In this document: positions 8,368 to 17,749 of the stretch, one piece after another
How the letters are laid out: each line of letters starts with the position of its first letter
Position numbering within the stretch: the first letter of the stretch is position 1
Origin: Candidatus Proelusimicrobium volucris
Lineage (GTDB): Bacteria > Elusimicrobiota > Elusimicrobia > Elusimicrobiales > Elusimicrobiaceae
Reading direction: 5' to 3'
Assembly: GCA_944324665.1 (NCBI GenBank)
Contig: CALUXD010000002.1
Location: forward strand, 1 to 64,000
DNA: 64,000 bases
The notes under the pieces: model-generated
The model's database searches: none
The model's input: only the letters and a program-made list of their open reading frames with translations
Told to the model about the DNA's origin: nothing
Program-made: the position numbers and the translations under genes

Positions 8368-9750
8368 ATGAAAAGAATATCATTTATATTACCGATATTG
8401 GCGATTATGACGCTTAGTCTAAACGCGGCTGACAGGCCGTTAAGGGAACGCGGGAAAGAGGCCGGTATGCTGTTGGACCTGCAGAAGATATCTTTGGGTA
8501 CGATTTCCAACGTGGAGCAGAAGAAGCAGTATCTCTCCACGGTACAGCTTGAGAAGCAGCGGATACAGAATTATACGCTAAGAATGGTATACGAAAACGC
8601 GTACGCTTTATACAAGCGCGGAGACTATCAAAGAGCGCACGAACTTGCCAATGTTATCTTGAGTATAGATCCGAGTCTAACCAAAGCTCAGACCTTATCA
8701 AAAGAGGCCGGGCGCATGGCGACGTACGGGACCTTGTCGGAAGACGAGATAGTAAATATGAAGTATGAAGAAGGCATAAACCTGTACAAGCACGGCAGAC
8801 TGGTGGAAGCGCAGAGCAAATTTGAAGAGATATTGGTATTAAGGCCGGGCGAATCTAAGGCTAAGGATTGGGTGAGAAGGATAGAAAACGAAATCGCCGA
8901 AGAACATACCCGCCGCGGCTATTACGCTTATAAGAACGGTGATTATAATGAGGCTTTAAATCAGTGGTACAGCGTACTTATCATAAAGAAAGAGGACGCA
9001 GGCCTTACCGCGAAGATAGCGGAAGTCGAAGCGGAGATGAAGCGTGAAGAAAACGAAAAGATTTTAAATAAGGCTTTCAGCTTGTATTCGCAAGGAAAGC
9101 TGATACCTGCATATAGGGAATTTGAAAAATCTTTGGAGATACAACCCGGCGAACAGCAAACTCAGAAGTTTACTATGCAGCTTAAGGAAGAAATCGCCAA
9201 AGGCTACTTTGAAGCAGGCAATAAGGCATACCGTAATAAGAGGTATAATACGGCGGTGGCAAATTGGAAAGAGGCGAAGAACTGGGGTTATGACCAAAAC
9301 GATGTGGCGATGAATATCAAGACGGCGGAAGCGGCTAAGTTAAGAGCCGCGGCGCAAGCCAATAAAGTGGAAACTAAACCTCAGCCCGAGCCGGCAACTC
9401 CGCCGGTGGTGGAGCCGCAGGAAGTTCCCATACCGATGCCGGAACCTATACCTACGACCAATTTAGGCGGGGAGGATACCTCACAACCCATAGCGCAGCC
9501 TCAGGCTCCGCAAGAAATCGCCGCGAGCGATTTCCCTACGGCGACTTTAACTAAGCAGCCCGGCATGATATCCGAGGACGCAAGGCAGGCCTCTAATGAG
9601 AGATATCTTATCGGTCTTAAATATTACTCCGACGGCGATTATGAAAGAGCCAAATCGGAATTTCAGGCGGCGTTGCAGCTTAATCCGGAGAATTCGGATG
9701 CGGCTCTTGGTTTAAAGAATATAGAGGCGAAGCTGAGCAGCGGCAGGTAG
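8368..9750 (+). CDS. Exported TPR protein (TadD-like)
   Basis: A signal peptide (about residues 1-20, ending LNAADR) is followed by a series of degenerate TPRs (about 60-310) with repeated 'ALYKRGDYQRAHELANVIL' patterns. Next is a Pro/Glu-rich linker (about 325-390) and a last clear TPR (about 405-455, 'YYSDGDYERAKSEFQAALQL'). Tad loci usually encode a TPR protein, TadD, thought to help secretin assembly, and position and topology fit that role. The overall sequence is diverged and 460 aa is long for TadD, so the equivalence is inferred. Confidence 0.75.
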   Translation: MKRISFILPILAIMTLSLNAADRPLRERGKEAGMLLDLQKISLGTISNVEQKKQYLSTVQLEKQRIQNYTLRMVYENAYALYKRGDYQRAHELANVILSIDPSLTKAQTLSKEAGRMATYGTLSEDEIVNMKYEEGINLYKHGRLVEAQSKFEEILVLRPGESKAKDWVRRIENEIAEEHTRRGYYAYKNGDYNEALNQWYSVLIIKKEDAGLTAKIAEVEAEMKREENEKILNKAFSLYSQGKLIPAYREFEKSLEIQPGEQQTQKFTMQLKEEIAKGYFEAGNKAYRNKRYNTAVANWKEAKNWGYDQNDVAMNIKTAEAAKLRAAAQANKVETKPQPEPATPPVVEPQEVPIPMPEPIPTTNLGGEDTSQPIAQPQAPQEIAASDFPTATLTKQPGMISEDARQASNERYLIGLKYYSDGDYERAKSEFQAALQLNPENSDAALGLKNIEAKLSSGR

Positions 9751-9754
9751 GTAT

Positions 9755-10876
9755 ATGATAAAAAAAATAAGCATACGATGGTTTTTGTGGTTTTCGCTTG
9801 TGGCGGGATATGCGCTTATTTTGGGTGCGCTTTTATATTTCAATTTATTTAAGAGGGTATTTGATACCAATTTGCAAAATCATATAATTAATATCGTAAG
9901 GACGAACGCCAATGTTTTGATAGAAGGCTTGGTGGGGCGTGATTTGATTACGATACCGGAAGTGGACTTGATATCGTCATGGCCGCGCCACGATAACAGA
10001 ATATCAAATATAGTCTATTTCAACGGGAACGGCACTATAAGGTGGCATAAGGATTCCGATAAGATAAGGATGTCTTTGTCGGAATATCACCGCGGCGGCA
10101 ACTTGGATACCGATGCCGTATTGGAAGCCTTAAAAATGGGTGTGCCGCGGGTAATACTCAAAGACGACGGCTATTCCTACGAGATAGCGATACCGCTTAA
10201 AGCCAAGGACGGCAAAGTCGCGGGCGTAATAAGTTTTGACGTCTCCAGGGAGCAGGTGAAGTCGGAAATAAACAGGGCTTTGGTAAATTATTTGGCGGGA
10301 TCAATATTGATTTTTATATTGATGGGCATTGTCCTTTATATATTCGTAATAAAGAACGTTACCAAACCGATACTTGCGCTTACCGACAGCATAGAGAATA
10401 TTTCGACTAAGAGTTTTCAGCTGGACTTTATGGAGCGTAATGACGAAGTTGGCGAATTGGCAAGAGCGGTGCAAGGCTTTTTGAGCAAGGTAAAGAAAGA
10501 GCTTGAGGAACGCGAGATTTTGGATAAGAGCCGCCATCATTATGAGCAGGAGTGGTGGTCTTCTGTGTTGGCGATAACGATACCCAAAGGCAGCAGGGCT
10601 TTGGTTGTTGACGAGAATAACAATGTAATGCATGCGAACTTTGAGCTTGCGATAAAGAAAGACGGGCCGATACACTTGCTGGATATTTTTGGCGGGACTC
10701 AGCAGGATATAGTGCATATAGTGGGGCAGGCGATGGATAATCCCGGCAAGATATTCCGCGCGAAGACGCAAAGCGGCGGGCGCGCATTTGGAATAAAGAC
10801 TTTGCAACTTTCTTCTAAGGGCGGGATAGTCAGGACCATAATCGTATTGGAACCGCTGTCCGCGGTAAAGAAGTAG
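9755..10876 (+). CDS. Membrane sensor protein with HAMP domain, no kinase
   Basis: This 373-aa protein has a TM helix at about 10-32, an extracytoplasmic region of about 145 residues that looks cache/PAS-like, and a second TM at about 178-202. A HAMP domain follows (about 200-250, 'VTKPILALTDSIENIST' to 'NDEVGELARAV'), then a short coiled coil and a PAS-like C-terminal segment. No histidine-kinase, GGDEF or methyl-accepting signature is visible. It may pass a signal from the periplasm by protein contact, perhaps to the kinases encoded at 12.3-15.2 kb. It lies 4 bases downstream of the TPR gene. Confidence 0.7.
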   Translation: MIKKISIRWFLWFSLVAGYALILGALLYFNLFKRVFDTNLQNHIINIVRTNANVLIEGLVGRDLITIPEVDLISSWPRHDNRISNIVYFNGNGTIRWHKDSDKIRMSLSEYHRGGNLDTDAVLEALKMGVPRVILKDDGYSYEIAIPLKAKDGKVAGVISFDVSREQVKSEINRALVNYLAGSILIFILMGIVLYIFVIKNVTKPILALTDSIENISTKSFQLDFMERNDEVGELARAVQGFLSKVKKELEEREILDKSRHHYEQEWWSSVLAITIPKGSRALVVDENNNVMHANFELAIKKDGPIHLLDIFGGTQQDIVHIVGQAMDNPGKIFRAKTQSGGRAFGIKTLQLSSKGGIVRTIIVLEPLSAVKK

Positions 10877-10895
10877 AGGAATTTAAGGAGAATAT

Positions 10896-11204
10896 ATGAA
10901 GCTTGAAATAAAGAATATAAACTTGGGTACGGTAGTGTTCTCAGTCTATCCGCTTGTACTTTTTGTACTGAGCTTTTTAAACGCCATATTCGCTATTGGC
11001 GATTTAAGCGACTATACAATGATGCAAAAGATAATGCAGGTTGTATTATGGACTTTGGCGCAAACCTTGACGTTGGTGGTTATATCATTGGCGTTGGCGT
11101 TTGTGTACAACCTTCTTTGCGCGTTCGGCATAAGGGGTATAAGATTTGATATAGAAGAAGCCGGAGTGCCTTCCGAAGGAACGGAAGATAGTTCGGCCCA
11201 GTAA
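10896..11204 (+). CDS. Small two-TM membrane protein, function unknown
   Basis: The 102-aa protein has hydrophobic helices at about 11-34 and 47-76 separated by a short acidic loop, then a hydrophilic tail ending in Ser/Ala/Gln. TTAAGGAGAATAT upstream gives a good ribosome site for the ATG at 10896. It resembles short membrane proteins with DUF3566-like topology, but I do not recognise a family. Being inside the Tad operon it may be an accessory membrane factor. Confidence 0.6.
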   Translation: MKLEIKNINLGTVVFSVYPLVLFVLSFLNAIFAIGDLSDYTMMQKIMQVVLWTLAQTLTLVVISLALAFVYNLLCAFGIRGIRFDIEEAGVPSEGTEDSSAQ

Positions 11205-11225
11205 TTATCAGGAGGAGTAAATTAA

Positions 11226-12167
11226 ATGAAAATCAGCAGAATATTGACTTTCGTTTTGTCTTTAGGATTGCTTAGCGTCGGCGTCGCCAATGCGGCTCCG
11301 GCAAAAAAGGCTGCCAAAAGCAAGCCCGTAACTATAACGGTGATAGAAATGACGGGTGATGCCAACGGCGGTGAAGACGAAGCGTTAAACGAGGGGCTTA
11401 AACAATTTATCGGCGGGGAAGTCGAGATTGTAAAAGTGGATAGAGAGCAAGCTCTTAAAGACGCCAAATATAAAGGATTGAACTTGGATTATATGCCTTT
11501 GTACTTGGTAGAGAAGACAAAATTAACGGAAGAAAAATTTGCCGAACCAATAAAATACGGCCAGTTGCCTACGACCGATGATTTTATTGTTTTTGAAAAA
11601 CAAACCAGAAACGGGGTATATGCCAACAAAGAAGCCGTACCCAATCAGCTTGAGATTTTTGTAATGTCTCAGTGCCCGTACGGCGTTTTGGCCGAGAACA
11701 GAATAATAGATGCGATGAAACTTGAAAGACTTCCCAAAGACGTGAACGTTAATATCAGGTATATCGTCAGCGAAGGCAGAAACGGCGAGCAGTTCAGCAG
11801 CTTGCACGGTTCGGCCGAGTGGGAAGAAAACGTAAGACAGTTGATCATCAAGAAAAGATACCCTAAAAAATTCTGGAAATATCTTGAAATAAGAAACAAA
11901 AATTATCAATCCAGCTTATGGGATCAGGCCGCAGAACAGGCCGGTATCAACCCGAAAGTATTCAGAAAATACTGGGACGAAGGCGTCGAGATGCTTAAAG
12001 AAGAAATTAAGCACAGTAATGAGTATAACGTAAACGCTTCTCCGACCGTAATCTGGGAAGGCAGAGTGGTAACCGATATGAACAGCTTGGCTTCAATGCC
12101 TGGTTTTGAGGGATTGGCTCAGACTTATGGTGCCGCACCTCAAGGAGCCCCTGCCGGACAGTGCTAA
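11226..12167 (+). CDS. Exported double-thioredoxin-fold protein, single active-site Cys
   Basis: A signal peptide (about 1-23) precedes two thioredoxin-like halves in 313 aa. The first (about 32-130) lacks cysteines. The second (about 140-295) carries 'MSQCPYGV' with Cys150 where a DsbA-type CxxC would be, and a cis-Pro loop 'NASPTVIWEG'. The second Cys of the motif is Gly. The only other Cys is the last residue, in 'PAGQC'. This fits a DsbA/DsbG-like oxidoreductase family but with altered chemistry: an isomerase, reductase partner or binding protein. It is the last gene before a terminator and may serve Tad proteins that contain cysteines. Confidence 0.72.
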   Translation: MKISRILTFVLSLGLLSVGVANAAPAKKAAKSKPVTITVIEMTGDANGGEDEALNEGLKQFIGGEVEIVKVDREQALKDAKYKGLNLDYMPLYLVEKTKLTEEKFAEPIKYGQLPTTDDFIVFEKQTRNGVYANKEAVPNQLEIFVMSQCPYGVLAENRIIDAMKLERLPKDVNVNIRYIVSEGRNGEQFSSLHGSAEWEENVRQLIIKKRYPKKFWKYLEIRNKNYQSSLWDQAAEQAGINPKVFRKYWDEGVEMLKEEIKHSNEYNVNASPTVIWEGRVVTDMNSLASMPGFEGLAQTYGAAPQGAPAGQC

Positions 12168-12189
12168 AGCAGTGAAAATTTAAAACGGA

Positions 12190-12223
12190 TTGGGGCATAA
12201 GAATATTATGCCCCAATTTTTAT
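12190..12223 (+). terminator. Rho-independent terminator ending the first Tad operon
   Basis: An 11-bp inverted repeat, TTGGGGCATAA / TTATGCCCCAA, has a 5-base loop and is followed by TTTTTAT. It lies 22 bases after the thioredoxin-like gene and separates it from the kinase genes. Confidence 0.9.
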
Positions 12224-12257
12224 AGTAGAGAATAAATACGATAGAAAAGTAATAGAT

Positions 12258-14087
12258 ATGAAGAGCGGACACCTTAGAAATACCGTTTTAGTTGTTGTTA
12301 TAATAGCGGCTTTATTGCCTGCGCTGCTGATAATATTTTATATGGCGCAGGTGGGCGGTATAATGCTCAAAAACGAACAGAGGGAGCGTTTTGAGATGTT
12401 TAACAATCGCTTTTCAAACGAGGTGTCCTCCTACATTTCCCAGAACGAGAAACTGATAGAAACTTTCCTGGAGATACGTGCCGCGGGCTATGTCGACGAT
12501 GAAAACTATGCCAAATTGGTGGAAGTATTCTTGGCGAAGAATAAATCTGTTATAGGAATAGCCTTCCTGGATAATAACGGGCGGGAAAATTCCTACTACG
12601 GAATGCGTCCGAAAATAAGCTATAACGACATACTGCCCGAAATATTGACAAAGACCATAGACGGCAAGAAGATTTATATAGGATCCCTAAACAAAAACCC
12701 CGCGCGCGGGATAATATCTTTGACGATGTCTTTCCCGGACAGTTATAGAGGCTTAAACAGGGCGGTGGTGGTGCAGTTCAATCTTGAGGTTTTGGCCCAG
12801 ATGATAGAGCCTTCTATATCCAAAGAGGATTTAACTTTAATATTTACCAGCAACGGATTTTTGATATATTCAAGTACCGGCGGGCTAAGTACGGAACTGG
12901 ACGACGCCTATGATTTACAGATAAGCCAGCTTGTTAATTTGGCCAAAAACGATAATTACGGTTTTGTTGACATTAGGGATTACAGCGGGGTACTGAGCAA
13001 GCTTCCCACTAGTGACTGGATGGTCTTTACGGGAAAGCTGAACAGCGAGCTTAATTTGCCTATAATGGCGTATTTGGAGAGCTATCCTTTATTGCTTGCC
13101 GGCGTAATAACGGTGGCATTTTTAGTATTGTTGATTTTGAGTTTATATTTGACAGGGATAATATTGCGTCCGATTAAAGATATGACGAAAGCCGTTAGGA
13201 TAGTTGAACAAGGCGATACGGATTTGCCGGTATTGCCTGCGCCGGATAATGAGATTGGCATATTATCAAAATCGTTTGCTAGGATGTTGGATACCATAAA
13301 AATACAGTTCGACGAGATGCGCCAGGAAAGGAAAGATTTGGAAGAATTAAATCAATCTTTGGAGCTGCGGGTGGGCAGTAGGACGAAGGAATTAAGGACG
13401 GCACTTAATGAACTGATAAAGAAAGAACGTTTGGCGGCGATAGGGCAAATGGCGTCGATAGTAAGCCACGAAATAAAAAATCCCTTGGCGGTGATAAAGA
13501 ACGCCGTATATTTGATAAAAGCGCGTTTGGGCGATAATGCGGAGCCTAAAATATTAAAAAACATTTCCGTAATAGATCAAGAGATACAGCAGGCCAACGG
13601 GATAATCGAGGAGATTTTGGGCTATGCCAGAAGCCGCGAACAGATACTTACGGTAATAGATTTGACTTTGTATATAAAAGAGATAATGGCATCATATCCG
13701 ATGCCGGGCAATATAAAAGTTGTGACGGAGTACAGCCCCCTGCCGCTTCCCGTAAGGATAGATACGGAAGAAATAAAACAGGCGGTACGCAACATTATCG
13801 GCAACGCCGTAGAGGTTATGCCCGACGGCGGGCAACTGATAATAAAAACCTTCTTGGGGGAGAACTACACTTGTGTTTTAAGCATAAGGGACAGCGGGCC
13901 AGGCATACCCAAAGAAATAAGGGAAAATATTTTTGCGCCGTTTTTCACTACCAAGGCGCGCGGTACGGGGCTTGGCCTGGCGGTTGTTAAGAAAGTGGCC
14001 GGGCGCAACAATGTGCAGATAGAGCTTGTAAGCGAAGAAGGGAAGGGAACCAAGATAAGCATGATATTCAAGACTCATAGGGATTAA
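12258..14087 (+). CDS. Membrane sensor histidine kinase
   Basis: This 609-aa protein has a TM helix at about 10-30, a cache-like periplasmic domain (about 35-270), a second TM (about 275-300) and a HAMP domain ('[20 protein letters not shown]'). A coiled coil comes next, then HisKA with '[16 protein letters not shown]' (phospho-acceptor His404) and a HATPase with N box '[14 protein letters not shown]', G1 'DSGPGIP' and G2 'GTGLGLAVV'. It should sense an external signal and autophosphorylate. It heads a three-gene signalling set (kinase, hybrid, regulator) that continues into pilus genes at 15.9-17.7 kb, which suggests control of the pilus. Confidence 0.93.
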   Translation: MKSGHLRNTVLVVVIIAALLPALLIIFYMAQVGGIMLKNEQRERFEMFNNRFSNEVSSYISQNEKLIETFLEIRAAGYVDDENYAKLVEVFLAKNKSVIGIAFLDNNGRENSYYGMRPKISYNDILPEILTKTIDGKKIYIGSLNKNPARGIISLTMSFPDSYRGLNRAVVVQFNLEVLAQMIEPSISKEDLTLIFTSNGFLIYSSTGGLSTELDDAYDLQISQLVNLAKNDNYGFVDIRDYSGVLSKLPTSDWMVFTGKLNSELNLPIMAYLESYPLLLAGVITVAFLVLLILSLYLTGIILRPIKDMTKAVRIVEQGDTDLPVLPAPDNEIGILSKSFARMLDTIKIQFDEMRQERKDLEELNQSLELRVGSRTKELRTALNELIKKERLAAIGQMASIVSHEIKNPLAVIKNAVYLIKARLGDNAEPKILKNISVIDQEIQQANGIIEEILGYARSREQILTVIDLTLYIKEIMASYPMPGNIKVVTEYSPLPLPVRIDTEEIKQAVRNIIGNAVEVMPDGGQLIIKTFLGENYTCVLSIRDSGPGIPKEIRENIFAPFFTTKARGTGLGLAVVKKVAGRNNVQIELVSEEGKGTKISMIFKTHRD

Positions 14088-14100
14088 GGAAAGTAACGAT

Positions 14101-15216
14101 ATGGAAGAGAAACAGGAAAAAATATTAGTAGTAGATGACGATGATAATTTGCGCGGCACGCTTAGCGAACTGTTGGAGATAGAGGGCTATGACGTTTACC
14201 AGGCCGGCAGCGCGAAGGAATGTATGAGTCTGGTCAGGAATGATTTTTTTAATGTGATACTGATGGATTACAATTTGGTGGACGGCACCGGTTTGGACGT
14301 AGTAAAGCAGATAAGGCAATTTAATACACAATCGCAGATAATAATGATAACGGCGCACGCGTCGTTAAATGCGGTTGTCAAGGCGATACAGGAATCGGTA
14401 TACGACTTTTTGATAAAGCCGGTTGATTTCGACTATTTAAAACGCACGATAAAGATGGCTTTAGAGAAATTTTATTTGGAACAAAGCAACAGGAAACTGG
14501 TGGAGCAGTTAAAAGCGACGAATGCTGATTTGAGCAATCTCAACAGTATGAAGAGTAAATTTTTCTCGATAGTATCACACGATTTATCCAACTCTCTTAT
14601 GGCTTTGAAGATGAGCTATGATATGCTTCAAAAAACGATAAAAGATCCTGACGATAACCAAAAGAAGAAGATGCAATATATGAACGAGAGCTTAGGGCAG
14701 ATATTTCTGTTGGTTAAGGATTTGGTGGATTGGGCTGCCATAGAGAAGGGGAAATTGCGTTTGGAGAAAGCGGAATTTGATTTAACATCTTCTATACGCA
14801 GCGCTTTTGAGGTGTTTAAGGAAAAGGCAAAGCTTAAAGATATATATATGAGTTTTGAGGGGGAAGAAGATATACGCGTATACGGCGACGCCAAGAGAAT
14901 CAGGCAGGTAATATCGAATATAACCGAGAACGCGATAAGGCATACCCCCGAAAACGGATTGATAAAGATAAGCGTAGTGAAAATTGACGCCAAAAATGCT
15001 AAAGTGTCTGTTAAGGACAGCGGCGCGGGGATCAACCCTGAAGATACAAAGGAGCTGTTCAAAAGTTTTTATCAGAAGGGCACGGGCGGACGTTTGGGGC
15101 TGGGCCTTTCAATAGCGCAGGATATAGTTTTAAATCACGAAGGTAAGATATGGGCCGAAAGTGAGGGCGAAGGATGCGGTGCCACTTTCAATTTTACATT
15201 GCCCGTCATAAATTAG
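14101..15216 (+). CDS. Receiver-histidine kinase hybrid
   Basis: Residues 5-125 are a receiver domain with the acidic pocket DDDD (about 12-15), phospho-acceptor Asp56 in 'LMDYNLVDG', Thr in 'ITAHAS' and Lys in 'IKPVD'. Residues about 150-371 are a soluble kinase with H box 'SIVSHDLSNSL' (His160), N box 'NITENAIRHTPENG', G1 'DSGAGI' and G2 'LGLGLSIAQD'. There is no TM segment. The receiver-first order suggests a middle step in a phosphorelay from the kinase at 12258. It starts 13 bases after that gene. Confidence 0.92.
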   Translation: MEEKQEKILVVDDDDNLRGTLSELLEIEGYDVYQAGSAKECMSLVRNDFFNVILMDYNLVDGTGLDVVKQIRQFNTQSQIIMITAHASLNAVVKAIQESVYDFLIKPVDFDYLKRTIKMALEKFYLEQSNRKLVEQLKATNADLSNLNSMKSKFFSIVSHDLSNSLMALKMSYDMLQKTIKDPDDNQKKKMQYMNESLGQIFLLVKDLVDWAAIEKGKLRLEKAEFDLTSSIRSAFEVFKEKAKLKDIYMSFEGEEDIRVYGDAKRIRQVISNITENAIRHTPENGLIKISVVKIDAKNAKVSVKDSGAGINPEDTKELFKSFYQKGTGGRLGLGLSIAQDIVLNHEGKIWAESEGEGCGATFNFTLPVIN

Positions 15217-15225
15217 GAGAAATAT

Positions 15226-15891
15226 ATGCCAGCCAAGAAAAAAACAGTAAAAGTTCTTATAGCTGACGATCAAACTCTCTTCCGAGAAGGTATAAAAGAT
15301 GTTCTTACCGGGGAGAAGTGGATAGAGGTCGTCGGTGAGGCGGCTGACGGAGAGGAAGCCGTTTCTCTTACCAAGAAGCTGAAACCGGAAGTCGTTTTAA
15401 TGGATATAAAACTTCCGAAACTTGACGGGATAGCGGCTACCAGACAGATAAAGAAGAATCAGCCTGAAGTAAACGTATTGATGTTATCTAGCTTTGAGGA
15501 CGAGGCTCATGTAATGGAAGCGATACAAGCCGGAGCCAACGGCTATTTGTCAAAGATGCTGCCGGCGGCGGAATTGGTAAACTCCATACGGACGTTTACT
15601 TCAGAGGGCTTGATGATACCGCAGCAGCTTATGGGTAAATTGTTGCAGGGCTTAAGAAAAATGGGCGACAGTAATACCCCCGCACAAGCCGCATTGACAA
15701 AGACGGAGATAAGGGTATTGGACTTGCTCGGCCACGGTATGAGCAATAAGGAGCTGGCTCTGGAACTTGGCTGCAGTGTCAAGACGATAAAAAATCATTT
15801 AAACAGCGCGTTTCACAAGCTGGACGTTACGAGCAGAACGGAAGCGGTGGTAAAGGCTATCAAACTTGGGATAATATCTTCCGACAGGTAA
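15226..15891 (+). CDS. NarL/FixJ-family response regulator
   Basis: This 221-aa protein has an N-terminal receiver ('IADDQTLFREG', Asp60 in 'VLMDIKLPKLDG', 'LSS', and Lys in 'GANGYLSKMLP') and a C-terminal LuxR-type HTH (about 155-215, 'LTKTEIRVLDLLGHGMSNKE' then 'CSVKTIKNHL'). It is the probable DNA-binding output of the adjacent kinases. ATTAGGAGAAATAT gives its ribosome site. The prepilin gene follows 6 bases later, so the regulator and the distal pilus genes are likely on one transcript. Confidence 0.93.
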   Translation: MPAKKKTVKVLIADDQTLFREGIKDVLTGEKWIEVVGEAADGEEAVSLTKKLKPEVVLMDIKLPKLDGIAATRQIKKNQPEVNVLMLSSFEDEAHVMEAIQAGANGYLSKMLPAAELVNSIRTFTSEGLMIPQQLMGKLLQGLRKMGDSNTPAQAALTKTEIRVLDLLGHGMSNKELALELGCSVKTIKNHLNSAFHKLDVTSRTEAVVKAIKLGIISSDR

Positions 15892-15897
15892 ACTAAG

Positions 15898-16068
15898 ATG
15901 CTAAAGAATGCTATAAGAACGGTAAGCAATAACAGAGGACAGCAGACGGTGGAGTTTTTGCTGATGCTGGGCTCCGTTATTACCTTCGTATTGGCGTTCA
16001 TCGTTACGTTTCATAAAGAAATCGCGGGCGGATTTTTTACGATAATAGGCAGCATATTGGGGGGCTGA
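15898..16068 (+). CDS. Third Flp-like prepilin (small)
   Basis: A 56-aa product with a 13-residue leader ending in RG, then QQTVEFLLMLG and a long hydrophobic helix. The G|QQTVEF motif keeps the +5 Glu and has Phe in place of the usual Tyr at +6. It starts 6 bases after the response regulator and its stop abuts the next start (TGA then ATG), so translation is probably coupled. It is likely a minor or alternative Flp subunit. Confidence 0.72.
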   Translation: MLKNAIRTVSNNRGQQTVEFLLMLGSVITFVLAFIVTFHKEIAGGFFTIIGSILGG

Positions 16069-17145
16069 ATGTCGTTTTGTTTTTATTCTATAAAGAACAA
16101 AAGAGCGCAGATAGTATTGCCGGCTATATTGTTGATACCGACGATATTGCTTGTAATATATCTGTTGTTTGAAACGGCAAAACTTTCCAGGGAAAAAATT
16201 CGCCATCAATTTGCGTTGGATACGGCCGCGTTTACGGAGCTTACGTCGGCTTCTCAGTATCTGAACGCGACGGCGTATTTAAACGGGGCGTTCCCGTTTA
16301 GGATTTTTAGGGAGAACTTGGCTCCGGAGGAGCCTGCTTTCCCTTTGAAAGGAGAAGAGAATAAAGAACTTAGCATTTATGAACTGTTTTATAGGGGCGG
16401 AGCTTTCCCCGCATTGGGCGACGCGGGAGAGTGGAACAGCGAACCGAAAGAGAGCGACACCGAATGGGAATTGAAATTTTATACCGAAGAATCCCCCGAG
16501 CGTTCGTCGTGGAATGATGCCGCGCCTCCTAGTATCGACGAGGACACCTTCTTCCCGGTAATGTCTAAGAAATATGCCGACGAATATTCCATCGGCTGGA
16601 ACCCGGACGCCGTAAAACTGTATATATTGGTATATTATTTTGTTAGCCAAATATACGAGGACCAGAAGAGTGTTTATATGCGTTTGAGCAAAGAGGGGGA
16701 ATTCTTCCGCAAAGGATACTATCTTAACGCCGGCGACTGCAAAATGAGCGAATGCGGGAGAGAGGGTTCAAAAGTTTTTAAGAATTATATAGCCGATACC
16801 GAACCGGTATATATAAAGAAAATAAAATTCTACTTTGTTAACCCAGATGACGGCACCGAGGACGCTAAGGAAATACAGTTTGACTTGGAAGAAGAAGACA
16901 TGATGGACGGGCGATTGTTTCAATATGCCCATGTAGGACGCAGCTATTTGAGCAAATTAAAGCGTTTGTATAAGGGGTTGGATATAACGCAAGAGTTTAA
17001 AGCGCCAAGCAACTATTTCAACGTTAATTTAAATAAGTTTAATCCGCGAAATCACGTTAGGGTGGCGTTACAATGTACGAAAGAGGACAACAACTGTATA
17101 TGGCCCAATCCTACGCCTAAATATCAAGTGAGGATATTTCCGTGA
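16069..17145 (+). CDS. TadG-like membrane-anchored pseudopilin
   Basis: This 358-aa protein has a short basic start (KNKRAQIVLPAIL), a single hydrophobic helix (about 14-36) and then a large extracytoplasmic domain rich in acidic and aromatic residues with two Cys pairs. The helix resembles TadG/TadE leaders but lacks the Glu5 of classical prepilins and has Ala at the expected Gly. Position between a Flp and a TadE gene supports a minor pseudopilin or tip role. The large C-terminal domain has no motif I recognise. Confidence 0.65.
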   Translation: MSFCFYSIKNKRAQIVLPAILLIPTILLVIYLLFETAKLSREKIRHQFALDTAAFTELTSASQYLNATAYLNGAFPFRIFRENLAPEEPAFPLKGEENKELSIYELFYRGGAFPALGDAGEWNSEPKESDTEWELKFYTEESPERSSWNDAAPPSIDEDTFFPVMSKKYADEYSIGWNPDAVKLYILVYYFVSQIYEDQKSVYMRLSKEGEFFRKGYYLNAGDCKMSECGREGSKVFKNYIADTEPVYIKKIKFYFVNPDDGTEDAKEIQFDLEEEDMMDGRLFQYAHVGRSYLSKLKRLYKGLDITQEFKAPSNYFNVNLNKFNPRNHVRVALQCTKEDNNCIWPNPTPKYQVRIFP

Positions 17146-17696
17146 GAATATTTGACAGGATAAGAACCAAAAAAGGGCAGGCGACTACGGAAGTTGTATT
17201 ATTGTTTCCGATATTCTTTATATTGACTTTGTTTATTATAAAGATATACGGGTTGCTGATCATAGTCCAGAAGACGGAGATAGCCTCTTTTTATGCGGCG
17301 CGCCGTTGGCAGCTGGAAAGCCACCGCGCGGTAAAATATGCCGACGGTTGGGATAATATGTTTTTAAAGAGAGACATAGAAAAGAAAGTAAGGGAATATA
17401 TCGGTTTTAATAATGCGGCTATGCGCAAGTTTTTGTCTTTAAAGAGCGTAGATCTTGAGGTAGAACGCACAAACGTGTGGAATAATATGACTTTAAAGGT
17501 AAGCACTTATCCGCCAAATATACCGTTTTTATGTTCGTACGATATAAGACAAGTGTGTAAGAAGCCTTACGGTTTGGCGTGCGAGCGCGGTTATAATTTT
17601 ATATGTAAGCGCGGCGGTTCAATAGAAGTAATCAAGAGAGTTCCCAACAGGGATAGGCCGATATCGTTCAGATTGCCGATGTCTAATCCTAACTGA
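17142..17696 (+). CDS. TadE-like pseudopilin, second copy
   Basis: A 184-aa protein that starts with GTG overlapping the previous stop (GTGA). It has a prepilin-like leader 'RTKKGQATTEVVLL' with Gly then QATTE, a hydrophobic helix (about 18-40) and a soluble domain with 'SFYAARRWQLESHRA', typical of TadE/TadF proteins. Four Cys lie in the C-terminal third. It is the last gene of the second pilus block. Together with the TadG-like gene it probably forms a minor-pilin complex. Confidence 0.75.
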   Translation: MRIFDRIRTKKGQATTEVVLLFPIFFILTLFIIKIYGLLIIVQKTEIASFYAARRWQLESHRAVKYADGWDNMFLKRDIEKKVREYIGFNNAAMRKFLSLKSVDLEVERTNVWNNMTLKVSTYPPNIPFLCSYDIRQVCKKPYGLACERGYNFICKRGGSIEVIKRVPNRDRPISFRLPMSNPN

Positions 17697-17714
17697 TAGA
17701 GCTAATTGCCGCGG

Positions 17715-17743
17715 TTGACAAATAATAGGTTTGTTTGTAGACT
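17715..17743 (+). promoter_or_regulatory. Sigma70-type promoter, copy 1
   Basis: TTGACA at 17715-17720 and TAGACT at 17738-17743 are separated by 17 bases. The same -35, spacing and -10 recur at 19251-19279 ahead of the paralogous gene. Transcription would start near 17750, just before the structured leader. Confidence 0.8.
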
Positions 17744-17749
17744 TATTAT

